Positions 1 through 7,386 of a stretch of DNA of 28,266 nucleotides are shown here, in pieces. Position 1 is the stretch's first letter; the number at the start of each line of letters is the position of its first letter. The notes below the pieces were generated by a model. That model was not told the origin of the DNA and made no database searches. It worked only from the letters and a program-made list of their open reading frames with translations. Source of the DNA: Lachnospiraceae bacterium UBA3821 (GTDB lineage Bacteria > Bacillota > Clostridia > Lachnospirales > Lachnospiraceae); NCBI GenBank assembly GCA_002368865.1, contig DFDT01000179.1, positions 1 to 28,266 of the forward strand, written 5' to 3'. The translations under genes and the position numbers were made by a program.

Positions 1-82
1 GAATCCCCCATGCTTCACTGGAAAATTAGTGCAATTGGCAAAAATAAAGCCTTTTGTGCTATTTTTTTTAATTTTTTCATGT

Positions 83-88
83 TATAAT
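83..88 (+). promoter_or_regulatory. Probable -10 box ahead of the L,D-transpeptidase gene
   Basis: A perfect TATAAT lies 32 bases before the ATG at 121, inside a very A/T-rich stretch (61-90). I see no good -35 hexamer at the usual spacing, so this is a tentative sigma-A type promoter. The first 120 bases contain no gene that I can support. Confidence 0.4.
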
Positions 89-120
89 CAAGTGTGTATA
101 GAGAAGAGGTTTAGAGAATT

Positions 121-1884
121 ATGTCGGAAGTGCAGGCTGCAAAGGGCAGCAAAAAGAAGATAAGTTTGATTACGTGTGCCTTGATCGGGGCAATCCTGAT
201 AGGCGGATATATATTTGCAGTGCATTATTACAGTTCCCATTTTTTACCCGGTACGGTTGTGAATGGGATCGATTGCCAGAATGCGGACATGACGTCTGTC
301 ATGGAGCGCTTAAAACAGTATTCGGATGATTATCAGCTGGTCATCACGGGGAGAGGCAGCGAAACAGCGGAAAAAGATCAGCTGCTTACGATATCAGGAA
401 AAGAGATCGGCTACGTAAATGAAGTGGAGATGACTGGGGTAGCCGGTTTATTGGAGAGTCAGAATCCCTGGTTATGGCTGGGTTCCTTTTTAAACTCCGG
501 CAACCAGTATACTTTGTCGGGGAAAGTTACATGGAGTGAGGAAAAACTACAGCAGATTCTTGAAAATGCACAGGCTTTTCAGGAGAAGGCGATGATCGCT
601 CCCAAGGACGCATATTTACAGGGATACTCTGAAGTTGAAAAAAAGTTTGTACTGGTGCCGGAGACACCCGGTACACAGTTAAATCTGAAAAAGGTCTATG
701 AGAAAGTGGGCGAAGCACTTTCTTCGGTTCAGGATACGATTGATCTGGAGGAAGCAGAGTGTTATCTCTCCGCATCCGTTACAACAGAGAATGCAGCACT
801 TCAAAGAAAATTGCAGGAAGCGAACAAATGGCTGGGAACCCAGATCCGTTATGACTGGAACGGAACGGAGGTTTTACTGAACAGTGATCAGCTCAAAGAT
901 TGGATTTATTTAGAAGACGGTACTGCAAAGCTGGATAAGGAAAAAGTTGCAGCTTTTGTTGCCGAAAATGCAAAGGCGTATGACACTTATCGCAAAACGC
1001 GTACGTTTCATACAACACGGGGATATGACCTGGAACTTCCGGGCGGGGCGTTTGGCTGGCTGACGGACCAAGATGCGGAAACAGAGGAGCTGCTTGGGTT
1101 GATCGAAAAGGGCAGTGTATGTGACAGAGAGCCCATATATCAGAGTAAAGCACCGGTTAAGGGGATGAATGATATCGGAAGTTCTTATGTGGAAGCCGAT
1201 ATGACATTTCAGCATCTGTATCTTTATCAAAAAGGCGAGATCGTATTGGAAACGGATTTTGTGTCCGGAAACATGAGCAACGGAAATAAGACACCGCAGG
1301 GTGTATTTGGGCTCACTTATAAAACCAGAAATGCGACGCTGCGTGGGGCCAATTATGCGTCTTTCGTGCATTACTGGATGCCCTTTAACGGAAATGTAGG
1401 TATGCATGATGCTACCTGGCGAAGCGTATTTGGCGGAGACATCTACAAGACCAGCGGTTCCCATGGCTGCATCAATCTTCCGCTGAGCAAAGCGGCGGAA
1501 ATTTATCCGTATATGTCGCAGGGATTCCCGATCATCTGCTATTATTACCCGGATGGAGTCCTGTCCGAGGCGGATATGACAATATTGGCAGCTTCTTCAG
1601 CCGCAACGGTTGGTGTGGTAGAGCAGGAAGGGACAAACGAAGGTCCGGTGACAGTTTGGGAAAACAATGATGATGACGATGACGACGATGACGACGATGA
1701 TGATGACAACAGCGGAAGTGAAAATGTGACGCAGGATGATCAGTCAGCCGGTACCGAAGAAAGCGGCGGAATTGACGAGAGTCAGAGTGCTGATATCGGG
1801 GATGGGGATACCGAGGGCGGAAGTGAAGACTCCGGTGGTGAAGGGGCGGAAGGCAGTGATTCTGGAAGCGGCGACAACACCTGA
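121..1884 (+). CDS. Membrane-anchored L,D-transpeptidase (YkuD family) with acidic tail
   Basis: This 587-residue protein should make 3-3 peptidoglycan cross-links, or attach proteins to peptidoglycan, outside the membrane. Residues about 15-36 form one hydrophobic segment after a Lys-rich start, so it is probably a type II anchored protein. A long middle region resembles the putative peptidoglycan-binding repeats (PG_binding_4 type) found before YkuD domains in Clostridia. The catalytic motif SHGCINLP is present, with His448 and Cys450. After the catalytic domain comes a low-complexity tail with 13 consecutive Asp (residues 517-529), then Gly/Ser/Glu/Asp-rich sequence to the end. The ATG at 121 follows the ribosome site AGAAGAGG. 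The HD gene begins 43 bases downstream. The enzyme class is secure from the motif; the role of the acidic tail is unknown. Confidence 0.93.
   Translation: MSEVQAAKGSKKKISLITCALIGAILIGGYIFAVHYYSSHFLPGTVVNGIDCQNADMTSVMERLKQYSDDYQLVITGRGSETAEKDQLLTISGKEIGYVNEVEMTGVAGLLESQNPWLWLGSFLNSGNQYTLSGKVTWSEEKLQQILENAQAFQEKAMIAPKDAYLQGYSEVEKKFVLVPETPGTQLNLKKVYEKVGEALSSVQDTIDLEEAECYLSASVTTENAALQRKLQEANKWLGTQIRYDWNGTEVLLNSDQLKDWIYLEDGTAKLDKEKVAAFVAENAKAYDTYRKTRTFHTTRGYDLELPGGAFGWLTDQDAETEELLGLIEKGSVCDREPIYQSKAPVKGMNDIGSSYVEADMTFQHLYLYQKGEIVLETDFVSGNMSNGNKTPQGVFGLTYKTRNATLRGANYASFVHYWMPFNGNVGMHDATWRSVFGGDIYKTSGSHGCINLPLSKAAEIYPYMSQGFPIICYYYPDGVLSEADMTILAASSAATVGVVEQEGTNEGPVTVWENNDDDDDDDDDDDDDNSGSENVTQDDQSAGTEESGGIDESQSADIGDGDTEGGSEDSGGEGAEGSDSGSGDNT
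1669..1707 (+). repeat. GAT/GAC trinucleotide tract coding poly-Asp
   Basis: Thirteen consecutive Asp codons mix GAT and GAC in the 3' part of the L,D-transpeptidase gene. Such a tract could change length by replication slippage without shifting the reading frame. Confidence 0.85.
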
Positions 1885-1887
1885 GTA

Positions 1888-1915
1888 AGAGAGATTAGAT
1901 CAGAGAGATTGGATC
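1888..1915 (+). repeat. Short tandem repeat (2 x 14 bp) between genes
   Basis: AGAGAGATTAGATC is followed directly by AGAGAGATTGGATC, with one mismatch. It fills most of the gap between the transpeptidase stop and the HD gene's ribosome site. No function is evident. Confidence 0.7.
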
Positions 1916-1927
1916 GAGGGGATAAAG

Positions 1928-2506
1928 ATGGACAAAAAAAGGGGCAGACAGCCTTATAAGAGCAGGACGGAAAAGGATGCTTTGCGTTGGAGCGCAAAGC
2001 TGGACAGACATCGTGTTTTGCACAATCGGATCAAGAATGCTGCGCCTGATATTTTGAGTTCAGACAATTTTCAACATACGAAAAGTTATATTCAGCACGG
2101 GAATATGACGGTAAATGCTCATTGCCAGAATGTGGCGAAATACAGCCTGATGATCCGCGATAAGCTGCATATTCGCTGCAATGAGAAGGAGCTCATCAGA
2201 GGAGCTTTATTGCACGATTATTTTTTATACGACTGGCATGACAAAGATCATATATCTCCGCGGAAACTGCACGGATTCTATCATCCGGGGATTGCATTAA
2301 AAAATGCCTCCAAGGAATATGATCTGACAAAGCGGGAGCAGGAAATTATCAAAAAGCATATGTGGCCGCTGACGGTGGTTCCGCCTACCTGCAGGGAGGC
2401 GTGGATCGTGACATTTGCGGACAAGTGGTGTTCCTTATTGGAGACTTTCCACATTCACAAAGGACACGGAGCGAAAAAAGATGACGGAATGGATGCCGCT
2501 GTATAA
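1928..2506 (+). CDS. HD-domain phosphohydrolase-like protein
   Basis: This 192-residue soluble protein belongs to the HD superfamily of metal-dependent phosphohydrolases. The hallmark His96-Asp97 lies in ALLHDYFLYDW, with an upstream His in NAHCQNVAKYS and a downstream KKHMWPL and FADKW that fit the remaining metal ligands. The substrate cannot be read from the sequence; family members hydrolyse nucleotides or other phosphate esters. The ATG at 1928 follows GAGGGG at good spacing. The 3' end overlaps the next gene's likely start by 26 bases, so the two are probably co-transcribed and translationally linked. The family assignment is firm, the specific activity open. Confidence 0.85.
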   Translation: MDKKRGRQPYKSRTEKDALRWSAKLDRHRVLHNRIKNAAPDILSSDNFQHTKSYIQHGNMTVNAHCQNVAKYSLMIRDKLHIRCNEKELIRGALLHDYFLYDWHDKDHISPRKLHGFYHPGIALKNASKEYDLTKREQEIIKKHMWPLTVVPPTCREAWIVTFADKWCSLLETFHIHKGHGAKKDDGMDAAV

Positions 2507-3950
2507 AGAGCTGGAACAATACGGAAATTCGGATTTCTACCCATATCACATGCCGGGGCATAAGAGGAGACAGCTCGGCGACATCCCGGAGCGGATTTTA
2601 AAAACGGATATTACAGAGATAGACGGATTTGATAATCTGCATCAGGCGGAAGGAATCCTGCGGGAAGCACAGGATTTGGCGAATAGGCTGTATGGAGCGG
2701 AGGAGACCTTTTATCTGGTCAACGGAAGCACCGCCGGTATATTGAGTGCAATCAGTGCAGCGCTGCCGGAGGGCGGTCATCTGCTGATCACCAGAGGTTG
2801 TCATAAGTCGGTGTATCATGCGGCATATTTACGAAAACTAAAGTTCAGCTATCTCTATCCGAAAAATGTGAAGGGATTTGAGTTCAGCGAGGCTGTGACT
2901 GCAGGGCAGGTACAGGAGGCATTGCGCAGCGAGCCGGATATAGGGGCTGTTTTGATCGTTTCGCCTACCTATGAAGGTCGTATCGCCGATGTGAAAAAAA
3001 TTGCAGAGATTGTGCATGAGAAGGGAATTCCTTTGATCGTGGACGAGGCGCACGGAGCGCATCTGGGGTTTGCGGAGGGCTTTGCGCCGGGAGCCTGTAT
3101 GGCTGGTGCGGATATCGTGATCCACAGTGTGCACAAGACGTTGCCTGCGATGACGCAGACAGCCCTTCTGCATGTGAATGGCACACGAGTTGACCGGGAC
3201 AGGCTAAAGAGATTTCTGCGTATCTATCAGACCAGCAGTCCGTCGTATGTTTTGATGGCGAGTATTTCGGATGCCATGGAGTTTTTAAAAATAGATGGGA
3301 AGAGATATTTTGCAGATTTTCGCGATCATTATCTTCGGCTGCTGGATAGATTAGGAGTATGCAAAGTGCTGCAGTTTGTTCCGGCGGAAGATATTTTCGA
3401 CGGCAGACAGGACATCGGGAAGCTGGTCATTGGCGCGGGAAACAGAAGAGATATTTCCGGACAATGGCTGTATGATCAGCTCCGGGAAAGGTACCATTTG
3501 CAGTGTGAGATGGCGGCAGGCAGATATTGTCTGGCGATGTTTACTGTGGCCGATTCTTCGGAGGCTTATGAACGGATGGAACAGGCTTTGCTCTGCATTG
3601 ACGAGGAGCTATTTACTGAATCCGGAGCGGAAAATGTGAGAGACGAAGAGCGTGCAATGAGCGGAACCATGGATGAGAGCAGGGGGAAGATTGTTTTACC
3701 GGAGGTTTGCTATCCGTTCAGTGCGGCATGGGATCTGACGTGGAAACGGGAGCGGCTTGGCGACGCGGTGGGATGTGCGGTAGGCGAATTTGTCAATTTA
3801 TATCCGCCGGGGACTCCGATCCTTGTACCCGGGGAGGTATTAACGCAGGAAATATATGAACAGATTCTGGAATATCTGACGCAGAAGCTGAATTTGCAGG
3901 GATTGATACAGGAAGAGGGAGAATACTACATCAGGGTATTGAGGCAATAA
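2481..3950 (+). CDS. PLP-dependent Orn/Lys/Arg decarboxylase (YaaO-like)
   Basis: This is a fold-type I pyridoxal-phosphate decarboxylase of about 489 residues, expected to turn lysine, arginine or ornithine into the matching polyamine precursor. The start region has the typical FYPYHMPGHKR motif. The PLP lysine is Lys219 in HSVHKTLPAMTQ, and VDEAHGAH supplies the cofactor-binding Asp and His. The C-terminal decarboxylase domain (LYPPGTPILVPGE) is intact. I chose the ATG at 2481 because the frame opens earlier (2415) only inside the HD gene, and MTEWMPLYKEL matches the usual family start. In Bacillus the homologue yaaO opens the yaaO-tmk-yaaQ-yaaR-holB cluster, the same order as here apart from the kinase type. 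Substrate preference is not determined. Confidence 0.92.
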   Translation: MTEWMPLYKELEQYGNSDFYPYHMPGHKRRQLGDIPERILKTDITEIDGFDNLHQAEGILREAQDLANRLYGAEETFYLVNGSTAGILSAISAALPEGGHLLITRGCHKSVYHAAYLRKLKFSYLYPKNVKGFEFSEAVTAGQVQEALRSEPDIGAVLIVSPTYEGRIADVKKIAEIVHEKGIPLIVDEAHGAHLGFAEGFAPGACMAGADIVIHSVHKTLPAMTQTALLHVNGTRVDRDRLKRFLRIYQTSSPSYVLMASISDAMEFLKIDGKRYFADFRDHYLRLLDRLGVCKVLQFVPAEDIFDGRQDIGKLVIGAGNRRDISGQWLYDQLRERYHLQCEMAAGRYCLAMFTVADSSEAYERMEQALLCIDEELFTESGAENVRDEERAMSGTMDESRGKIVLPEVCYPFSAAWDLTWKRERLGDAVGCAVGEFVNLYPPGTPILVPGEVLTQEIYEQILEYLTQKLNLQGLIQEEGEYYIRVLRQ

Positions 3951-3954
3951 GATC

Positions 3955-4539
3955 ATGGGAAAAATTTTTTATCTGATGGGCAAAAGTTCCTCCGGGAAAG
4001 ATACCATATACAGAGAACTGATGAAGAAAAAAGGGGATGTCCTGCATGCCATCGTGCCATACACCACGAGGCCGATCCGCGCAGGGGAGCAGGAAGGCAG
4101 AGAGTATCACTTTGTGGACGAGGCGGAATTTCAAAGGCTGATGGACGGAGGAAAAGTGATCGAGCAAAGGGCATATCAGACATTCCATGGGATCTGGCGT
4201 TATTTTACCGTGGATGACGGGCAGTTTTCGTTAGATAGCTCGAAAAACTATATTATGATCGGCACGCTGGAAGGGTATACCAGTATGCGGAATTATTTCG
4301 GTGATGCGTCGGTGGTGCCTGTGTTGATTGAACTGGATGACGGAATTCGTCTGCAGCGGGCTTTGAATCGGGAGAAAAAGCAGGCGCAGCCCAAGTATCA
4401 GGAAATGTGCAGAAGATTTCTGGCGGACAGTGAGGACTTTTCGGAGGAGAAGATACAGGCGGCCGGAATCGGGAGAAGATTTCAGAATGAAAATCTGAAA
4501 CAATGTCTTTCGGAGATCACAGACTATATTTTTGCATAA
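3955..4539 (+). CDS. Guanylate-kinase-like nucleotide kinase
   Basis: This 194-residue P-loop enzyme looks like guanylate kinase (GMP + ATP to GDP + ADP). The P-loop is GKSSSGKDT at residues 9-17, and the GMP-binding segment includes VPYTTRPIRAGEQEGREYHF, which is characteristic of the family. Two features differ from textbook Gmk: Asp instead of Ser/Thr directly after the P-loop Lys, and an Arg-poor lid region. It starts 4 bases after the decarboxylase stop, so it belongs to the same operon. In Bacillus the same slot is held by tmk, thymidylate kinase. It may therefore be a paralogue with altered specificity rather than the cell's main Gmk. The class is secure, the substrate inferred. Confidence 0.82.
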   Translation: MGKIFYLMGKSSSGKDTIYRELMKKKGDVLHAIVPYTTRPIRAGEQEGREYHFVDEAEFQRLMDGGKVIEQRAYQTFHGIWRYFTVDDGQFSLDSSKNYIMIGTLEGYTSMRNYFGDASVVPVLIELDDGIRLQRALNREKKQAQPKYQEMCRRFLADSEDFSEEKIQAAGIGRRFQNENLKQCLSEITDYIFA

Positions 4540-4603
4540 AATATGCCGAAATAATAAAATGGAAGGTTTTTGAACAGGAACGGATGACGCAGGGGGTGGG
4601 TGT

Positions 4604-5044
4604 TTGGAGATTCGGGTAAATCAAATACAGCAGACAGTTCCCGTGGAACAGACACAAAATACCACATCCACGGACGGTACGTTCAAGTTTATGCTTGCCA
4701 GCAATATCGAGGAAGCAGAGCTTCAAAATAAACTGAACTCTCTGATGGAGGAGATTACCATGCAGGGAGAGCGGCTGGCTAAAAAAAGGGATGTCAAAGA
4801 TATGCGGCATTACAGAGGGCTTGTCAAAGATTTTTTGAACGAAGTGGTGACGCATTCGCACTCCTTTTCCAGGGAAAATTTCCTGGATCGAAGAGGAAGA
4901 CATCGGGTGTACGGTATCATCCGGCTGGTGGATGAGAATCTGGATCAGCTTGCACAGGAATTGATGAAGGACGAGAAGGACAATCTGGCAATCCTCGGGA
5001 AGATCGGGGAGATCAGGGGATTGCTTCTGGATATTTTCACCTGA
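4604..5044 (+). CDS. yaaR: YaaR family protein (DUF327)
   Basis: This small, helical, charged protein of 146 residues matches the YaaR/DUF327 family. The best match is the C-terminal block ending [14 protein letters not shown] and the central [10 protein letters not shown]. Family function is unknown; it is recognised by its place just before holB in Firmicutes, as here. The start is a TTG at 4604, preceded by AGGGGG; no ATG or GTG in frame fits better. There are no membrane segments. A 64-base gap separates it from the kinase gene, and holB begins 24 bases after its stop. Confidence 0.85.
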   Translation: MEIRVNQIQQTVPVEQTQNTTSTDGTFKFMLASNIEEAELQNKLNSLMEEITMQGERLAKKRDVKDMRHYRGLVKDFLNEVVTHSHSFSRENFLDRRGRHRVYGIIRLVDENLDQLAQELMKDEKDNLAILGKIGEIRGLLLDIFT

Positions 5045-5068
5045 TGACAGGGGAAAGAGGGGATACAT

Positions 5069-6061
5069 ATGGCAAAGTTTGCGGATATCGTAGGACAGGA
5101 ACAGATGAAGGAGCATCTCCAGAATGCGCTGGCGTCAAAAAAGATTTCGCATGCCTATATCATCAACGGCGAAAAATCTTCCGGTAAGGAATATATTGCG
5201 AAGGTGTTCGCGATGGCGCTGCAATGTGAAAAAGGCGGAACGGAACCCTGTCAGGAATGCCGTTCCTGTAAGCAGGCCCTGTCCGGAAATCAGCCGGATA
5301 TCATTCGACTGAATCATGAGAAACCCAATACGATCAGTGTAGATGATATTCGGAAACAGATCAACGGGGATGTGGCCATCAAGCCGTATAGCAGTCCTTA
5401 CAAGATTTATATCATCAATGAGGCGGAGAAGATGAATACGCAGGCACAGAATGCCCTGCTGAAAACGCTGGAGGAGCCGCCCGAGTACGCGGTGATCCTT
5501 TTGCTTACCGCAAACATAAATGCACTTCTTCCGACCATTGTAAGCCGCTGCGTGGTACTCAATATGAAACCTGTGGCGGATGAGAAAGTCCGCAAGTTTC
5601 TGATGGAGGAATTGCAGATCCCCGATTATAAGGCGGACGTGTGCGTCGCTTTTGCCCGGGGAAATGTGGGAAAGGCGAAAGCCCTTGCCTCCAGTGAGGA
5701 ATTTGAAAATGTAAAGAATGAGGCACTGTCTCTGGTAAAATATATCAAAGATATGGAACTTCATGAGATCATGGCGGCGATCAAGAAGATCGGCGAATAT
5801 AAGCTGGAGATCAATGATTACTTTGATATTATGGCGATCTGGTATCGGGATGTGCTACTGTTCAAGGCAACCAAGGATGTGAATCATCTGGTGTTTCGGG
5901 AAGAGCTTACCGCCATACGCAAATGTGCCCAGCGCAGCAGTTACGAGGGAATCGAAACCATCGTAAAGGCACTGGACACAGCGAAGCATCGTCTGGATGC
6001 GAATGTTAATTTTGAACTGGTAATGGAACTGCTGCTTCTGACCATTCAGGAAAACGGCTGA
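5069..6061 (+). CDS. holB: DNA polymerase III delta-prime subunit
   Basis: This 330-residue clamp-loader AAA+ protein helps load the sliding clamp during chromosome replication. The N-terminal part has the typical VGQEQMKEHLQNAL and HAYIINGEKSSGKEYIA. It is followed by a four-cysteine zinc module (CEKGGTEPCQECRSC), the sensor segment AEKMNTQAQNALLKTLEEPP and the arginine-finger motif SRC. The Walker A segment keeps Gly and Lys but has Glu where Ser/Thr is normal, as expected if this subunit does not hydrolyse ATP. The ATG at 5069 follows AGAGGGG. It ends the leftward operon and faces an opposing gene only 8 bases away. Confidence 0.95.
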   Translation: MAKFADIVGQEQMKEHLQNALASKKISHAYIINGEKSSGKEYIAKVFAMALQCEKGGTEPCQECRSCKQALSGNQPDIIRLNHEKPNTISVDDIRKQINGDVAIKPYSSPYKIYIINEAEKMNTQAQNALLKTLEEPPEYAVILLLTANINALLPTIVSRCVVLNMKPVADEKVRKFLMEELQIPDYKADVCVAFARGNVGKAKALASSEEFENVKNEALSLVKYIKDMELHEIMAAIKKIGEYKLEINDYFDIMAIWYRDVLLFKATKDVNHLVFREELTAIRKCAQRSSYEGIETIVKALDTAKHRLDANVNFELVMELLLLTIQENG

Positions 6062-6069
6062 CGGAACCT

Positions 6070-7350
6070 TCACTGGTCAAGCAAGTTTTCATATTCCGTG
6101 ATCGGCATGGGCTTGTAATATAAAAATCCCTGCGCGTCAAAACATTCATGTTGTACAAGAAAATCCTCCTGGAAGGGGGTCTCTACCCCTTCCACTATTA
6201 TTTTTTTCTCCAATTGTTTCAGCATACGAGTGATATTGTTCAAAATGATCTGAGCATGAATATCCTCGATATTGTCAATGAACCCCTTATCGATCTTTAC
6301 CTCATTCACGGGCTGATCCTTCAGCATGGTCATAGTCGAATAGCCGGTGCCGAAATCATCCATGGAAATAGAAAATCCGTAGTCTTTGAGTTCCTGCATA
6401 CTTTGATACATGATCGTGGTATTGTTCAGGAAAGTACTTTCCGTTAATTCCAGGACTACAAGGGAAGGCGGTACCTCATACTTGCCGGACAGGTCGATGA
6501 GCCGCTGCTTAAAAATAGGATCATAGGAATGCATCCGGGAAATATTGATGGAAATAGGAAGTGCTTTCTGCCCGGCTTTCAGACGGTTGCTGATCCAGGA
6601 AAAAACCTGTTTCCATACCACAAAATCCACATCGATGATCAATCCGTTTTTCTCCAAAACAGGAATAAATTTGCCGGGACTGATGGTACCCATTGTGGGA
6701 TGGATCCAGCGAACCAACGCTTCACCGCCCACGATTTCTTTGGTGCGCATATCTACCTTGGGCTGAATGTACGCCTGCAGCTGTCCTGTTTCCATACCCT
6801 TTACGATGTCGTTTTCAATCTGCTTTTCCATAAGGAGCTGTTCAAACATGCGCTGATCAAAAAATGCGTATTTGGCGTAGAATTTTCCCTTTATGGACTT
6901 CATTGCCATTGTGGCATAATCGCACATATTGTTGGCCGGTGTATCCGGTGAGGGTGCGATGCAGATGCCCACAGCGGGCAAAATCTTAAAAGGAAGATCA
7001 AAAGCTTCAATGTGGGAATGGATCTTTAGAGCCATATCGATCAGCTCCTGCTGATCCGTAAAGGGCATCAGCATGGCGAAAGTGTCCGCACGAAAATGGG
7101 ATACAAGGGTCAGATCCTTCCAGTAACTGCGGAAAAAGTCAGCAATATAGATCAAAAGTTCATTTCCCTTTTCCCTGCTGCAGAATACATTCACCGACTT
7201 AAAATTGGAGATATCCAAAACAAGAATGGCAAAAGTCTGTTCCGGGCAGGAACTTATGATCTTGGTTCCCATATGGTGAAAATCATGTCGTGTCAAAAGT
7301 CCGGTCAGTCGGGTCGGATTGTTTTCCGGGATCAGTTCGATTGGCTGCAT
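6070..7350 (-). CDS. EAL-domain cyclic-di-GMP phosphodiesterase with degenerate GGDEF (copy 2)
   Basis: This 426-residue cytoplasmic protein has no membrane segment. Residues about 10-170 are a GGDEF-fold domain whose signature is RADTF (87-91), so it should not make cyclic-di-GMP. The EAL domain from about residue 180 keeps the catalytic set: YIQPK, EALVRW (EAL at 210-212), SINISR, ELTES, MDDFGTGYS, KIDKGF and VEGVET. It is thus likely an active phosphodiesterase producing pGpG. The ATG at 7350 has a strong AAAGGAGG site. It lies 36 bases after its paralogue, with which it shares long near-identical blocks, so the pair is a tandem duplication in one transcript. The degenerate GGDEF may be a GTP or partner-binding regulator; that is inference. 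Confidence 0.92.
   Translation of the reverse strand: MQPIELIPENNPTRLTGLLTRHDFHHMGTKIISSCPEQTFAILVLDISNFKSVNVFCSREKGNELLIYIADFFRSYWKDLTLVSHFRADTFAMLMPFTDQQELIDMALKIHSHIEAFDLPFKILPAVGICIAPSPDTPANNMCDYATMAMKSIKGKFYAKYAFFDQRMFEQLLMEKQIENDIVKGMETGQLQAYIQPKVDMRTKEIVGGEALVRWIHPTMGTISPGKFIPVLEKNGLIIDVDFVVWKQVFSWISNRLKAGQKALPISINISRMHSYDPIFKQRLIDLSGKYEVPPSLVVLELTESTFLNNTTIMYQSMQELKDYGFSISMDDFGTGYSTMTMLKDQPVNEVKIDKGFIDNIEDIHAQIILNNITRMLKQLEKKIIVEGVETPFQEDFLVQHECFDAQGFLYYKPMPITEYENLLDQ
6170..6207 (+). terminator. Possible terminator for the holB operon inside the opposing EAL gene
   Basis: On the + strand GGAAGGGG (6171-6178) and CCCCTTCC (6186-6193) form an 8-bp perfect stem with a 7-base loop, plus a T-A pair outside it. 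Six bases later comes a run of seven T (6201-6207). This looks like a Rho-independent terminator for transcripts leaving holB. It lies 110 bases beyond the holB stop and within the VEGVET-coding part of the - strand EAL gene, so it may be partly a by-product of coding. Confidence 0.45.
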
Positions 7351-7386
7351 GGATTTTCACCTCCTTTTACATATGATGGCGATGAG

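Noticed and set aside
2415..2480. Earlier start of the decarboxylase
   Set aside because: It lies inside the HD gene and adds residues not expected in the family.
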